Of a DNA stretch of 64,000 bases, positions 1 through 8,600 are shown one piece after another (the first letter of the stretch is position 1; each line of letters opens with the position of its first letter). The position numbers and the translations under genes were made by a program. Source of the stretch: DATNPH01 sp036703315 (lineage in GTDB: Bacteria > Cyanobacteriota > Cyanobacteriia > Cyanobacteriales > Coleofasciculaceae); the NCBI GenBank assembly GCA_036703315.1, contig DATNPH010000205.1:62001-126000 (forward strand), written 5' to 3'. A model generated the notes under the pieces. That model saw nothing but the letters and a program-made list of their open reading frames with translations. It was not told the DNA's origin and searched no databases.

Positions 1-201
1 TCTAGGCGATTCTAGAAGGGGTCTGATTTTAACTGAGAGGGTATCTCATTAAATAATTCTGTAGACGATTCAACCTGTTTCTTGATGGTTATCTATGCTC
101 ATCACCTCTTGAGAGCACAGTACCCCCAGCGTCTTTTTGACTTCTTCAACTGAGTTTCCTGTCGCGATAACACAATCTGCGATAGATCGGCTGGCTCAGT
201 G

Positions 202-408
202 ATGGAATCGCCAGTGTTTCAAAAAGCGATCGCCTCCGAAATCATAAAATCTTGTGGCTCTGTTGGAGCCGTCACGTTTGGCAGACACAGGACTGACTGG
301 TCTATTACATTGGGGGTGATGTCGGACGGCACTATCAGACAGTTTGAATGCGTGAACTCTGATCCAGAAAGAGATAAACTCTCTTGGGGGCAACAAGTGT
401 GCCTATGA
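202..408 (+). CDS. small hypothetical protein (68 aa)
   Basis: Open frame with adjacent GTG (199) and ATG (202) possible starts and no clear ribosome binding site. The product is soluble, has no membrane segment, and has mixed composition with two Cys in the middle and one near the end. I do not recognise a family. It contains one HIP1 octamer (GCGATCGC), which occurs in both coding and non-coding DNA here. The opposite strand is also open, so coding is uncertain. Confidence 0.3.
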   Translation: MESPVFQKAIASEIIKSCGSVGAVTFGRHRTDWSITLGVMSDGTIRQFECVNSDPERDKLSWGQQVCL

Positions 409-984
409 GGTTAGGCATTACTTAAAGCCTCAGTCATCCCAAACCAGCTCTCGCCAATTAGGAGATATCAGCCCTTTCCTGAGTGCCTTTGTTACCAGTC
501 CCTGATGATGCCTTTGTATAGCAATGGAGAAAGTCTGGTCGCTAAAACTGAGATGCCTACAGACAAAAGCTTCTAGGGATTAGTTTGATTGAACGCTTGA
601 TAGATTGAACTGTCCCACTATTGCCTGTAAATAGGACAGTCAATACTGAAAATCCTTGATTTTACGTTGATATAGCTTACCTATTGTCATCAGCCCAAGC
701 CTCGAAAATGGGACAGTTGTCGTTAGCGACCATTTTTTCTCGGCTGCTATACAAAGGCGTATTGGCTCAATCGCTCTGTTGTGATCGCTTGACGGGATAC
801 CACCACATTTAATTGCACCCCAGTATTACAGGAATCCACACCCTTCAGGAAAACAGCTACAATCTAGTAACAATGAGCATTTCAGACTTAGCTCAGGCTT
901 AGCTACATTTCTGTTCCATGGCGACGCACTGGCGAATTACTAGAAATGATCGCGCCGCTATTACTGGAAAAATAGGATTTTGCT
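409..984. other. intergenic region, no gene seen
   Basis: About 575 bases between the first small ORF and the GAF kinase. I see no convincing ORF or RNA gene on either strand. A weak AGGA tract lies about 8 bases before the kinase ATG at 985. Confidence 0.5.
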
Positions 985-3900
985 ATGGCATTCCTATCAA
1001 TGCGTCAACAAGTTCAAGCTTTACAAGCTCGTGTTGCCCAACTGGAACAGGAGAATCGATCGCTGCGGCTAGACCTGAAGACCTGTCAGCGATCGCAAGC
1101 CTCTCAATCGCAGGTAGCGGAGTTGGAACGAGCGTATGCCGTGCTGCAAGCGCAGCTAAGGGAACGCGATCACTGTGAGCAGGAGTTGCAAGAACAGCTA
1201 GCAGTCGCCTGTGAACAAGAAAAAGCCGCACAAGAACGCATGGCTGAATTGGCAAACGCAAATGAGGCACTGCGTCGGGGAGTGGAACGGTTAACTGAGG
1301 TTGGAAATATTGATGCACTATTGGATTCGTTCTTGTTAGAGGTGATGACAGCGACTGGCGCATCCGCAGGAGCAGTCTTTGACCGAGTTTTAGGTACCGA
1401 GTTTCAGATGCGATCGCTTGCCCAAGACGGTGTTATTAACAGAACATTCGATTCTCATGCACTTGATTGGGCCCTCAAAGAAGTAACGACTCGCGATCCA
1501 GTTGGTGTATTTAGACAGCTTGCTGAAGGACAAGTGTATTGTCACGAAGTTGACGATTATTTCGCCTCCTGGTTTCCAGAGGCAGCAGTGTACCATCGGC
1601 AGCAAGGACACCAGGTCTGTTGGAATTTTCCATTCCGGGTTGGAAAACAGGTGGCTGGCTATCTTGCGATCGCATTTCGTGAGAAGCGGTTGCCAAATCA
1701 GATAATCACTGAGACAGTGCAGGCACTGACTCACCTAGTATCCCTGGCGCTAGAAACCCTACGCTTAGCAGAGGAGGCAAAACAAGCGGCGATCGCCCGC
1801 GAACAAGAAAAAGCTGCACAAGAACGAGCTGCGGAACTAGCAAAGGCAAATGAGGCACTAGCACGAACTGCGGTCAGACTAACTGAACTAGGTGACCTGA
1901 CCCGCTTCTTTGATGAATTGCTGCTCGAAACCTCACAGCAATTACAAGCAGATAGCGCCCATCTGGTGGTGTATGACAATAAACAGCGCAGGTACAATAG
2001 CCTGCACCAGTATAACGGTAAAGTAAAGTCTGAACCTGAACTCCCAGCTTCTTTCAGCCTTGATGAGATGCAGCCAGAAAACTTCCATACGATCGCCCAA
2101 CGAGAACGGCGACCCCATTGGTATGACCCTCAAGCTGATGCAGCCTTATTCTCACCCGGTGCAGGTGCATTTTTAAGCCGTGCTGGTCTTCGATCTTTAT
2201 TGCATGTGCCACTGATTGTCGGGGAGCAAATTGTGGGTGGTATTGGTTTTGCATTTCGTGAGCCACATCCTGAAGGTGGTCAAAGACAAGTACTCGTCGA
2301 AGCCCTTGCCCATCAAGTCGCGCTCGCGATTCAACTCATACAACTAGCAGAAGAGGCAAAACAAGCGGCGATCACCCGCGAACAAGAAAAAGCCGCACAA
2401 GAACGAGTGGCTGAATTGGTAAAAGCGAACGAAGCCTTACGGGGAACAACTGATCGTTTAGCGAATGAACCATCGCTCAATACCTTTCTTGGACACGTTA
2501 TCTCAGAAGCTTGTCGTCAAGTGGATTGTGATGCTGGCGCTATCTTTCTTTACGATGAAACATTAGAGCAATTGTCTCTTACCGTTGGCATCGGTATAGA
2601 AGCGTATCCCGACTCCAAACAAATACTGCTCCCAACGGCAGACTATCCTGGCTGGTCGATACTCCTAGAGACTCGAAAACCGCTCTTTTTTCACCCTGAT
2701 GTCAATCCAGAAATGTATGGGAAAGGCACATTGGAGTGGCATCGTGCTCAGGGACATCATGGCATCTTAGCCACTGCATTAATGCTCGGCGATCGTCCGC
2801 TAGGGCAGATTGTGGTTGCCTTCCGCCACAAACATAACTTCAAAGAAACTGACCTTGAACTCTTCCAAGCACTTGCACAACAGGCAACACTCGCCGTTCA
2901 ATTAATGCATCTTGCAGAGGAGGCGAAACAAGCAGCGATCGCCCGCGAACAAGAAAAAGCCGCACAAGAACGGGCGGCTGAGTTGGCAAAGGCAAACGAT
3001 GCACTGCGCCGAAGTGTTGATCGAATGACATCCGATTCGCGCCTCGAAACGCTGCTCAGTTCTTTCTTGACTGAAGCGGTTGAAACTGTGGGTGCTGATG
3101 CGGCTGCTGTTATGCTCCGCGTATCGGGTAGCCTAAAATTCACCCCTGCTGCTGTTGTCGAGGACGGTCGTTTGCTCTCGCCAGAAGAACTTGCGGTTGA
3201 TCCCTACTTGTCTGGTTACGTTGAATTCTCCTCAAACGATGTTGACGGCATTTTTTCTACGCTTGCCTGTGGAGAGACACCTAGCATTCGAGTTGACGAT
3301 CTGCGCGAGGTTTTTCCGGCAGCATACACTTACCATCAACGACGCGGACATCGCATTATCTGGCATGCTCCATTGCGCTTGCACAGTGAGCTTATTGGCT
3401 TTACAGGCATTGCACTACACGAAGACCGCCTGCCAAGTAACGCTGTGCGTGAAACTGTGGCTGCCCTCGCCCAGCAACTCACACTTGCACTTGAACTGAC
3501 CCGATTAGCAGAAGAAGCGAAACAAGCCGCGATCGCCCGCGAACACGAAAAAGCTGCTACAGAACGCGCTGCAAAACTCGCTCAGGCAAATGAAGTCTTA
3601 CGTGCCAGTGCTGAATCGCTTACCAGTGCAGAAGATTTGGATTCCTTCTTAGGTCATGTGCTACTGGCAATTACAAAGCAATTAGGCGCGCGATCGTCCA
3701 CCGTTTGGTTGAATGACTGTGCAGCAAGATTAGCGTATTTAAAGTTTGTGGTTGAGGATGGTGTAGTTGTTCCAGCCGCACAATCCAATCATCCGAATGC
3801 TCATAAACCAACTATCTTGCTTCCCGATGAACTTATGCCAGGTAATCTTACCGGGAAGGCGCAACCTGCCATAAATAAAATAGCGAGCCATCCTAGACTG

Positions 3901-4734
3901 ACAAACGAACAGAAGCAATATTTTGAGAATTTAGGTGTCAAAGCATTCTTAGTTGCACCAATGGTATTGAGTGATGAACATCTCGGCTCATTCACTATTC
4001 GATTAGAGGACGATTGCCCACTCCTCGAAGAAGACCTAGAGTTAATCCAAGCCTTAGCAAATCAGGCAACATTAGCAGTGCAGTTAACTCGATTGGCAGA
4101 GGAGGCGAAACAGAAAGCCGAGCAAAGTGCCATCCTCACCGAGCGCAACCGTATAGCTGGTGAAATCCACGACACCCTTGCCCAATCGTTCACTGGCATC
4201 TCCCTCAACTTGAACGTTGCCCACAAAATCATGACGCAGCGCCCCGAAACCGCCAGAGAGATGCTCAAACACGTCATAGAACTAGCCAAGCAAGGGCTAA
4301 TTGAAGCTAGGCGTTCCGTTTGGGCACTATCCCCCGGAGGAGCAGAATATAGTGACCTAAAAAGTGTCCTCGCCTGCAACATCAAGCAAATCACCAGCGG
4401 CACAGCTGCGCGAGTCGAGATGCATGTCCAAGGCACACCCCGCCTCGTCCCCAACTACATAGGACTAAACATCCTGCGGATTGGGCAAGAAGCTCTCACC
4501 AACGCCCTCAGATATGCCCAAGCCAAAACCATTTGGCTTGAACTCACCTTTGCTCCCGAATCCGTTCAACTAGGCGTGCGTGATAACGGGCGAGGGTTTG
4601 ACTTGAAGCAAGCCGATAGTGGTGGCTTTGGTTTGATGGGAATGCGTCAGCGTGCCGAACGTATTGGTGGTGAATTAAGCATTGCCAGCCAACCTGGACA
4701 AGGGACAGAAATTGTGATTTGGGTAGCGGTATAA
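985..4734 (+). CDS. multi-GAF sensor histidine kinase (NarL/DesK type, HisKA_3)
   Basis: 1249-residue soluble histidine kinase with no membrane segment. Five GAF domains lie at about residues 110-255, 300-448, 492-637, 685-835 and 880-1032. Each is followed by a charged helical linker of the type LAEEAKQAAIAREQEKAA. The catalytic core is a HisKA_3 dimerisation domain with motif ERNRIAGEIHDTLAQ (phospho-acceptor His1062) and a HATPase_c domain with N box at Asn1173, DNGRGF at Asp1200 and a C-terminal GGFGLMGM box. Kinases of this family normally phosphorylate NarL/FixJ-type regulators; none is adjacent, so the partner is elsewhere. GAF1 and GAF4 resemble each other most, suggesting growth by internal duplication. 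I see no chromophore-binding motif, so ligands are unknown. ATG start with weak AGGA tract upstream. Confidence 0.92.
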   Translation: MAFLSMRQQVQALQARVAQLEQENRSLRLDLKTCQRSQASQSQVAELERAYAVLQAQLRERDHCEQELQEQLAVACEQEKAAQERMAELANANEALRRGVERLTEVGNIDALLDSFLLEVMTATGASAGAVFDRVLGTEFQMRSLAQDGVINRTFDSHALDWALKEVTTRDPVGVFRQLAEGQVYCHEVDDYFASWFPEAAVYHRQQGHQVCWNFPFRVGKQVAGYLAIAFREKRLPNQIITETVQALTHLVSLALETLRLAEEAKQAAIAREQEKAAQERAAELAKANEALARTAVRLTELGDLTRFFDELLLETSQQLQADSAHLVVYDNKQRRYNSLHQYNGKVKSEPELPASFSLDEMQPENFHTIAQRERRPHWYDPQADAALFSPGAGAFLSRAGLRSLLHVPLIVGEQIVGGIGFAFREPHPEGGQRQVLVEALAHQVALAIQLIQLAEEAKQAAITREQEKAAQERVAELVKANEALRGTTDRLANEPSLNTFLGHVISEACRQVDCDAGAIFLYDETLEQLSLTVGIGIEAYPDSKQILLPTADYPGWSILLETRKPLFFHPDVNPEMYGKGTLEWHRAQGHHGILATALMLGDRPLGQIVVAFRHKHNFKETDLELFQALAQQATLAVQLMHLAEEAKQAAIAREQEKAAQERAAELAKANDALRRSVDRMTSDSRLETLLSSFLTEAVETVGADAAAVMLRVSGSLKFTPAAVVEDGRLLSPEELAVDPYLSGYVEFSSNDVDGIFSTLACGETPSIRVDDLREVFPAAYTYHQRRGHRIIWHAPLRLHSELIGFTGIALHEDRLPSNAVRETVAALAQQLTLALELTRLAEEAKQAAIAREHEKAATERAAKLAQANEVLRASAESLTSAEDLDSFLGHVLLAITKQLGARSSTVWLNDCAARLAYLKFVVEDGVVVPAAQSNHPNAHKPTILLPDELMPGNLTGKAQPAINKIASHPRLTNEQKQYFENLGVKAFLVAPMVLSDEHLGSFTIRLEDDCPLLEEDLELIQALANQATLAVQLTRLAEEAKQKAEQSAILTERNRIAGEIHDTLAQSFTGISLNLNVAHKIMTQRPETAREMLKHVIELAKQGLIEARRSVWALSPGGAEYSDLKSVLACNIKQITSGTAARVEMHVQGTPRLVPNYIGLNILRIGQEALTNALRYAQAKTIWLELTFAPESVQLGVRDNGRGFDLKQADSGGFGLMGMRQRAERIGGELSIASQPGQGTEIVIWVAV

Positions 4735-4739
4735 GCTCA

Positions 4740-5012
4740 AAGAGGCAAAATTTTGCTCTTGCGTGTCACTCGTGTGGTTACACTCTCCACGCCGACCTTG
4801 TGGGAGCTAGGAATGTTGCACTTAGAGTGTTGCTCTCTCGGCAAGACTGGGAGAGTACGGGACGCTTTTCAGCCGTCCCTGATGTGTCGTCGGATGAAAG
4901 CAAAGCCGAGCGCATGAGCGAGGTATTCGGAACTGCGCTGGATGATAGATGCAATCTCTACCCTCAACGAAACGGAGCTATTAGGCGAAGTGTAGTAGGG
5001 TGGAGTCGTTGA
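4740..5012 (+). pseudogene. TnpB (IS200/IS605-type OrfB) C-terminal remnant
   Basis: The frame contains the second half of the TnpB zinc ribbon (CHSCGYTLHADLVGARN) and the typical tail with QDW and STG motifs. The RuvC-like core and the first zinc-ribbon half are missing. The fragment starts within a few bases of the kinase stop codon, so insertion or deletion truncated it there. It cannot encode an active nuclease. In IS605 elements the guide (omega/reRNA) scaffold overlaps the tnpB 3' end, so a guide RNA remnant could survive here; that is inference. Confidence 0.75.
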
Positions 5013-5035
5013 AAGTATTGCCATTTCTCATTCAA

Positions 5036-5157
5036 TAGACCTCCTGCATGACTAATTTATCGCCCCTCCCGTCCCCCAATTCTGGGAAAGCTCATCATAA
5101 GTTTCCCCCAATTTTGGGGGGTTAGGCGGGCAAGTTTCGATTCACGCAGAAAGTCTA
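5036..5157. repeat. dispersed palindromic repeat, family A copy 1
   Basis: Element bounded by TAGACCTCCTGCA on the left and GCAGAAAGTCTA on the right, imperfect inverted repeats. The interior holds a CCCCCAATTTTGGGGGG palindrome. Related copies occur at 49403-49538, 61510-61618 and 61678-61767, with a variant near 63106. It lies just after the TnpB remnant. Confidence 0.7.
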
Positions 5158-5644
5158 ATATCTAAAATGCCAGTTTATGCGCCTCATTACCTCCAGCATT
5201 CAGGTTAAGTAGTATTACTTAGTCAGAACCACAGGTTTCGGGTTAAATCTGTGATGGCTTGGTTTTGATGAGAGTAAACTCCTGAGAAATCAGCACAGGA
5301 ATAATAAGCAAAATCCGTAAAAATACGGTCTATTAAGTTAACAAAATTTTGTAACCTAGAGGCATTTGCTGTTAAGCCAATTAAGGCTGGGTAATGACTC
5401 AGTAAAACTCATTTACAGTAAGTCCTAAATTTATAGAGAAATACTAAAACAAAATTTTCTCAGAATAATCTTCAGGAGTTACGCCAATCGAGCCTTTAGG
5501 CACTACCTATAGCATAGTGGTGGGCATAGCCCACTCTACAGATAGAGGTTATGCGTAAGTTCTAATCTTGTCAAATCTTTTATTTGACCATCAAAAATTG
5601 CAGACGAAGCGGCAAATAGAAGGTCAAGGAGCTTAAATTCAAGC
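5158..5644. other. intergenic region before the hybrid kinase
   Basis: AT-rich and without a convincing ORF. It contains the family B repeat at 5479-5558. The only strong ribosome-binding-like tract is AAGGAG, about 13 bases before the ATG at 5645. Confidence 0.5.
5479..5558. repeat. 80-bp dispersed repeat, family B copy 1
   Basis: Begins TTACGCC and ends TGCGTAA, with an internal hairpin GTGGGC-ATA-GCCCAC. A second copy of exactly the same length lies at 52692-52771, sharing most positions including ATCGAGCCTTTAGG and ATAGAGGTTATGCGTAA. Confidence 0.75.
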
Positions 5645-8600
5645 ATGTCTTACTCTTTTCTTGTCTTTTTCTTCCTAAACACTCTTTTAGAAACGGCTTC
5701 AACAAGCCATACAGATGGAGTAATGAGAGATACTTACAACCTGCGGCTCGTCATTTTCTCGATCGCGATCGCAACTGTTGCTTCCTACACCGCACTCGAA
5801 TTAGCTGGACGAGTGATGACAGGATACAAGCGAACCCGTATAGCTTGGCTAATTGGTGGCGCGATCGCAATGGGGATAGGAATCTGGTCGATGCGCTTCG
5901 TCGGGATGCTGGCATTGTGTCTACCCGTATCAATCACTTATGACGTGCCAATCGTGCTGTTATCCCTATTGGATGTCGTGATTACATCCGGGGCAGCACT
6001 ATTTTGGGTAAGCCGCCCAACCCTGAACTGGTTTCAACTGATGGGGGGCGGCATTTTCATGGGACTTGCGATCGCCTCAATGCACTATCTAGGGATGGCA
6101 GCTATGCGTCTACAGGCTACTATCCACTACAATCTGGTTTTCGTAGCTTTGTCAGTAGCGATCGCTATCTGTGCTTCTTTAGCCGTCTTGTGGCTATCCT
6201 TTAAGCTTCGCGATCAAACTACGGCGATTGGCAACTGGTCGAAGCTTGGCAGTGCTCTAATCATGGGAGTTGCAATCAGTGGCATGCACTATACGGGCAT
6301 GATGGCAGCAAGCTTCACACCGACTGTGCAATTAGAACTAGAGTCGTTCAATACGTTAGATACTTCTCTCATAGTTGCCACGCTCGGAATTGCCACGCTC
6401 ATTATCTTAGGCATGACCTTACTAGCTTCTGTGTTCGATCAGAAAATCACTGCCCAAGCTGTGAGGGAGGAGGCATTACGAGAAAGCAAAAAGCGCTTTC
6501 AAACGCTGATCCGAGAGATGCAGGTCGGTGTACTGCTACTAGGACAACAAGCAGAAGTCATCCTCTACAATCAGGCAGCTCTTACTCTGCTGGGTCTAAC
6601 CGAGAGCCAATTACTGAACAAGACAGCCTTTGATTCAGATTGGAATGTTATTCACGAAGACCAAACACCATTCCTCAGCCAGAACCGTCCGGTGCAACAG
6701 GCAATTACCACCCGTCAACTGGTGCAGAACGTGGTTATGGGCATATACAGTCCCGTCACTCAAGATTGGATATGGTTGCTAGTCAATGCCGATCCACAGC
6801 TTGCAGCCGATGGCAGTGTCGAGCAGGTGATCTGTACCTTTAGTGATATTACTGAACGCAAGCGGGCAGAACAAGCCCGACAGCAAGCGGAAGCGAATTA
6901 CCGTAGCATCTTTGAGAATGCCGTCGAAGGCATCTTTCAGAGTACGTCCGACGGTCGCTTCATCAGTGCTAATCCAGCACTAGCGCGGCTCTATGGCTAC
7001 TCTTCAGCGGAGGAACTGGTAACATCTATTACTAACATCGGAGAGCAACTTTACGTTGATCCTGAAGCTCATACTGAGTTCACTCACTTGATACAGGAGC
7101 AGAACGCAGTCTCACAGTTTGAGGTTCAGGTCTATCGCAAAGACGGCAGCATGATCTGGATTGTGGAGAATGCTCGTGCCGTCTGTGATAGCAATGCGAC
7201 ACTGCTGTATTACGAAGGGTCAGTTCGAGACATTACTGAACGTAAGCTAGTCGAGAAAGCGCTGCGAGAGAGCCAACAGAAGTATCGCTCTGTTATTGAT
7301 AGCGTTAAAGAAGTATTTTTCCAAACAGACGCGGCTGGTTTATGGACATTTCTCAATCCAGCTTGGACAGAAATTACTGGATTTTCAATAGAAGAGAGCC
7401 TTGGCACAAATTTTATTGATTATGTCCATCCTGACGATCGCCAACGACACTTAGAACTCTTCCAACCCCTGATTTCACACGACAAAGAGTATTGCCAGCA
7501 TGAAGTTAGGTATCTCAGCAAAAATGGCGGTGAGCATTGGATCGAAGTGCAGGCTCGGCTGACCTTAGGTTCTGACAACACCATTACAGGAACATCGGGT
7601 ACCCTTCGAGATATTACCACTCGCAAATGGGCAGAGGCGCAGCTCAAAGAGAGTGAAAAGACACTGCGTCAAGTGATTGATTTAGTCCCCCATCTCATTT
7701 TTGCTAAAAACAAAGATGGACAGTTTATTCTTGCCAACAAAGCTATGGCAGAGGCTTACGGTATCTCAGTAGAGGAGCTACTCACACACAAGGATGAAGA
7801 CTTGGCGCGATCGATTGAGGAAGCTCGCCTATACCGGGAAGCTGATCTGCGAGTCATTAACAGTGGACAGCCCAAACACATTTCTGAAGAACCTCTTACA
7901 GATGCTCAAGGAAATGTTCGGATCTTACAAACTACAAAAATTCCTTTCTTTGTGGCGGGTTCAGAAGTGCCAGCAGTATTAGGTGTAGCCATTGACATTA
8001 CTGAGCGTAAACAAGCAGAAATCGCTCTAAGAGAAAGTGAGAGGCAACTGCGTCAAGTTATTGATTTAGTTCCCCATTATATTTATGCCAAGAACAAAAA
8101 TGGACAGTTTATTCTTGCCAACAAAGCTGTTGCTGGGATTTATGGAACATCAGTAGAAAAACTCTTCAACCACAAGCATGAAGACTTTGTCCGCTCAACC
8201 CCACAATCGTCCCAAGAAAGTGACAAATTCCGGGAATCTGACTTGCAAGTTATCAACAGTGGAGAGTCTTTATATTTTCCCGAACGAACTATTACGGATA
8301 GTCAAGGTAATGTTCATTTTATTCAAACCACAAAAATTCCTTTCTTTGTCGCAGGTTCAGAAGAGCCAGCGGTATTAGGGGTATCCATTGACATTACTGA
8401 GCGCAAACAGGCAGAACTCGCTCTACAGCAGCAATTCCAGCGTGCTTTATTACTCAAACAAATTACTCAAGAAATTCGCCAGAGCTTAGATACTAATCAA
8501 ATTTTTCAGACCACTGCCAATCAAATTGGTCTTGCCTTTCGGGTGAATCGATGTGTGATTCAGACTTATATTGCCGAGCCAACTCCACAGATTCCATTTG

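Noticed and set aside
1..198. possible minus-strand coding remnant (reads ADCVIATGNSVEEVKKTLG)
   Set aside because: Protein-like for about 40 codons, but it lacks a start, has a stop immediately upstream and no recognised family.
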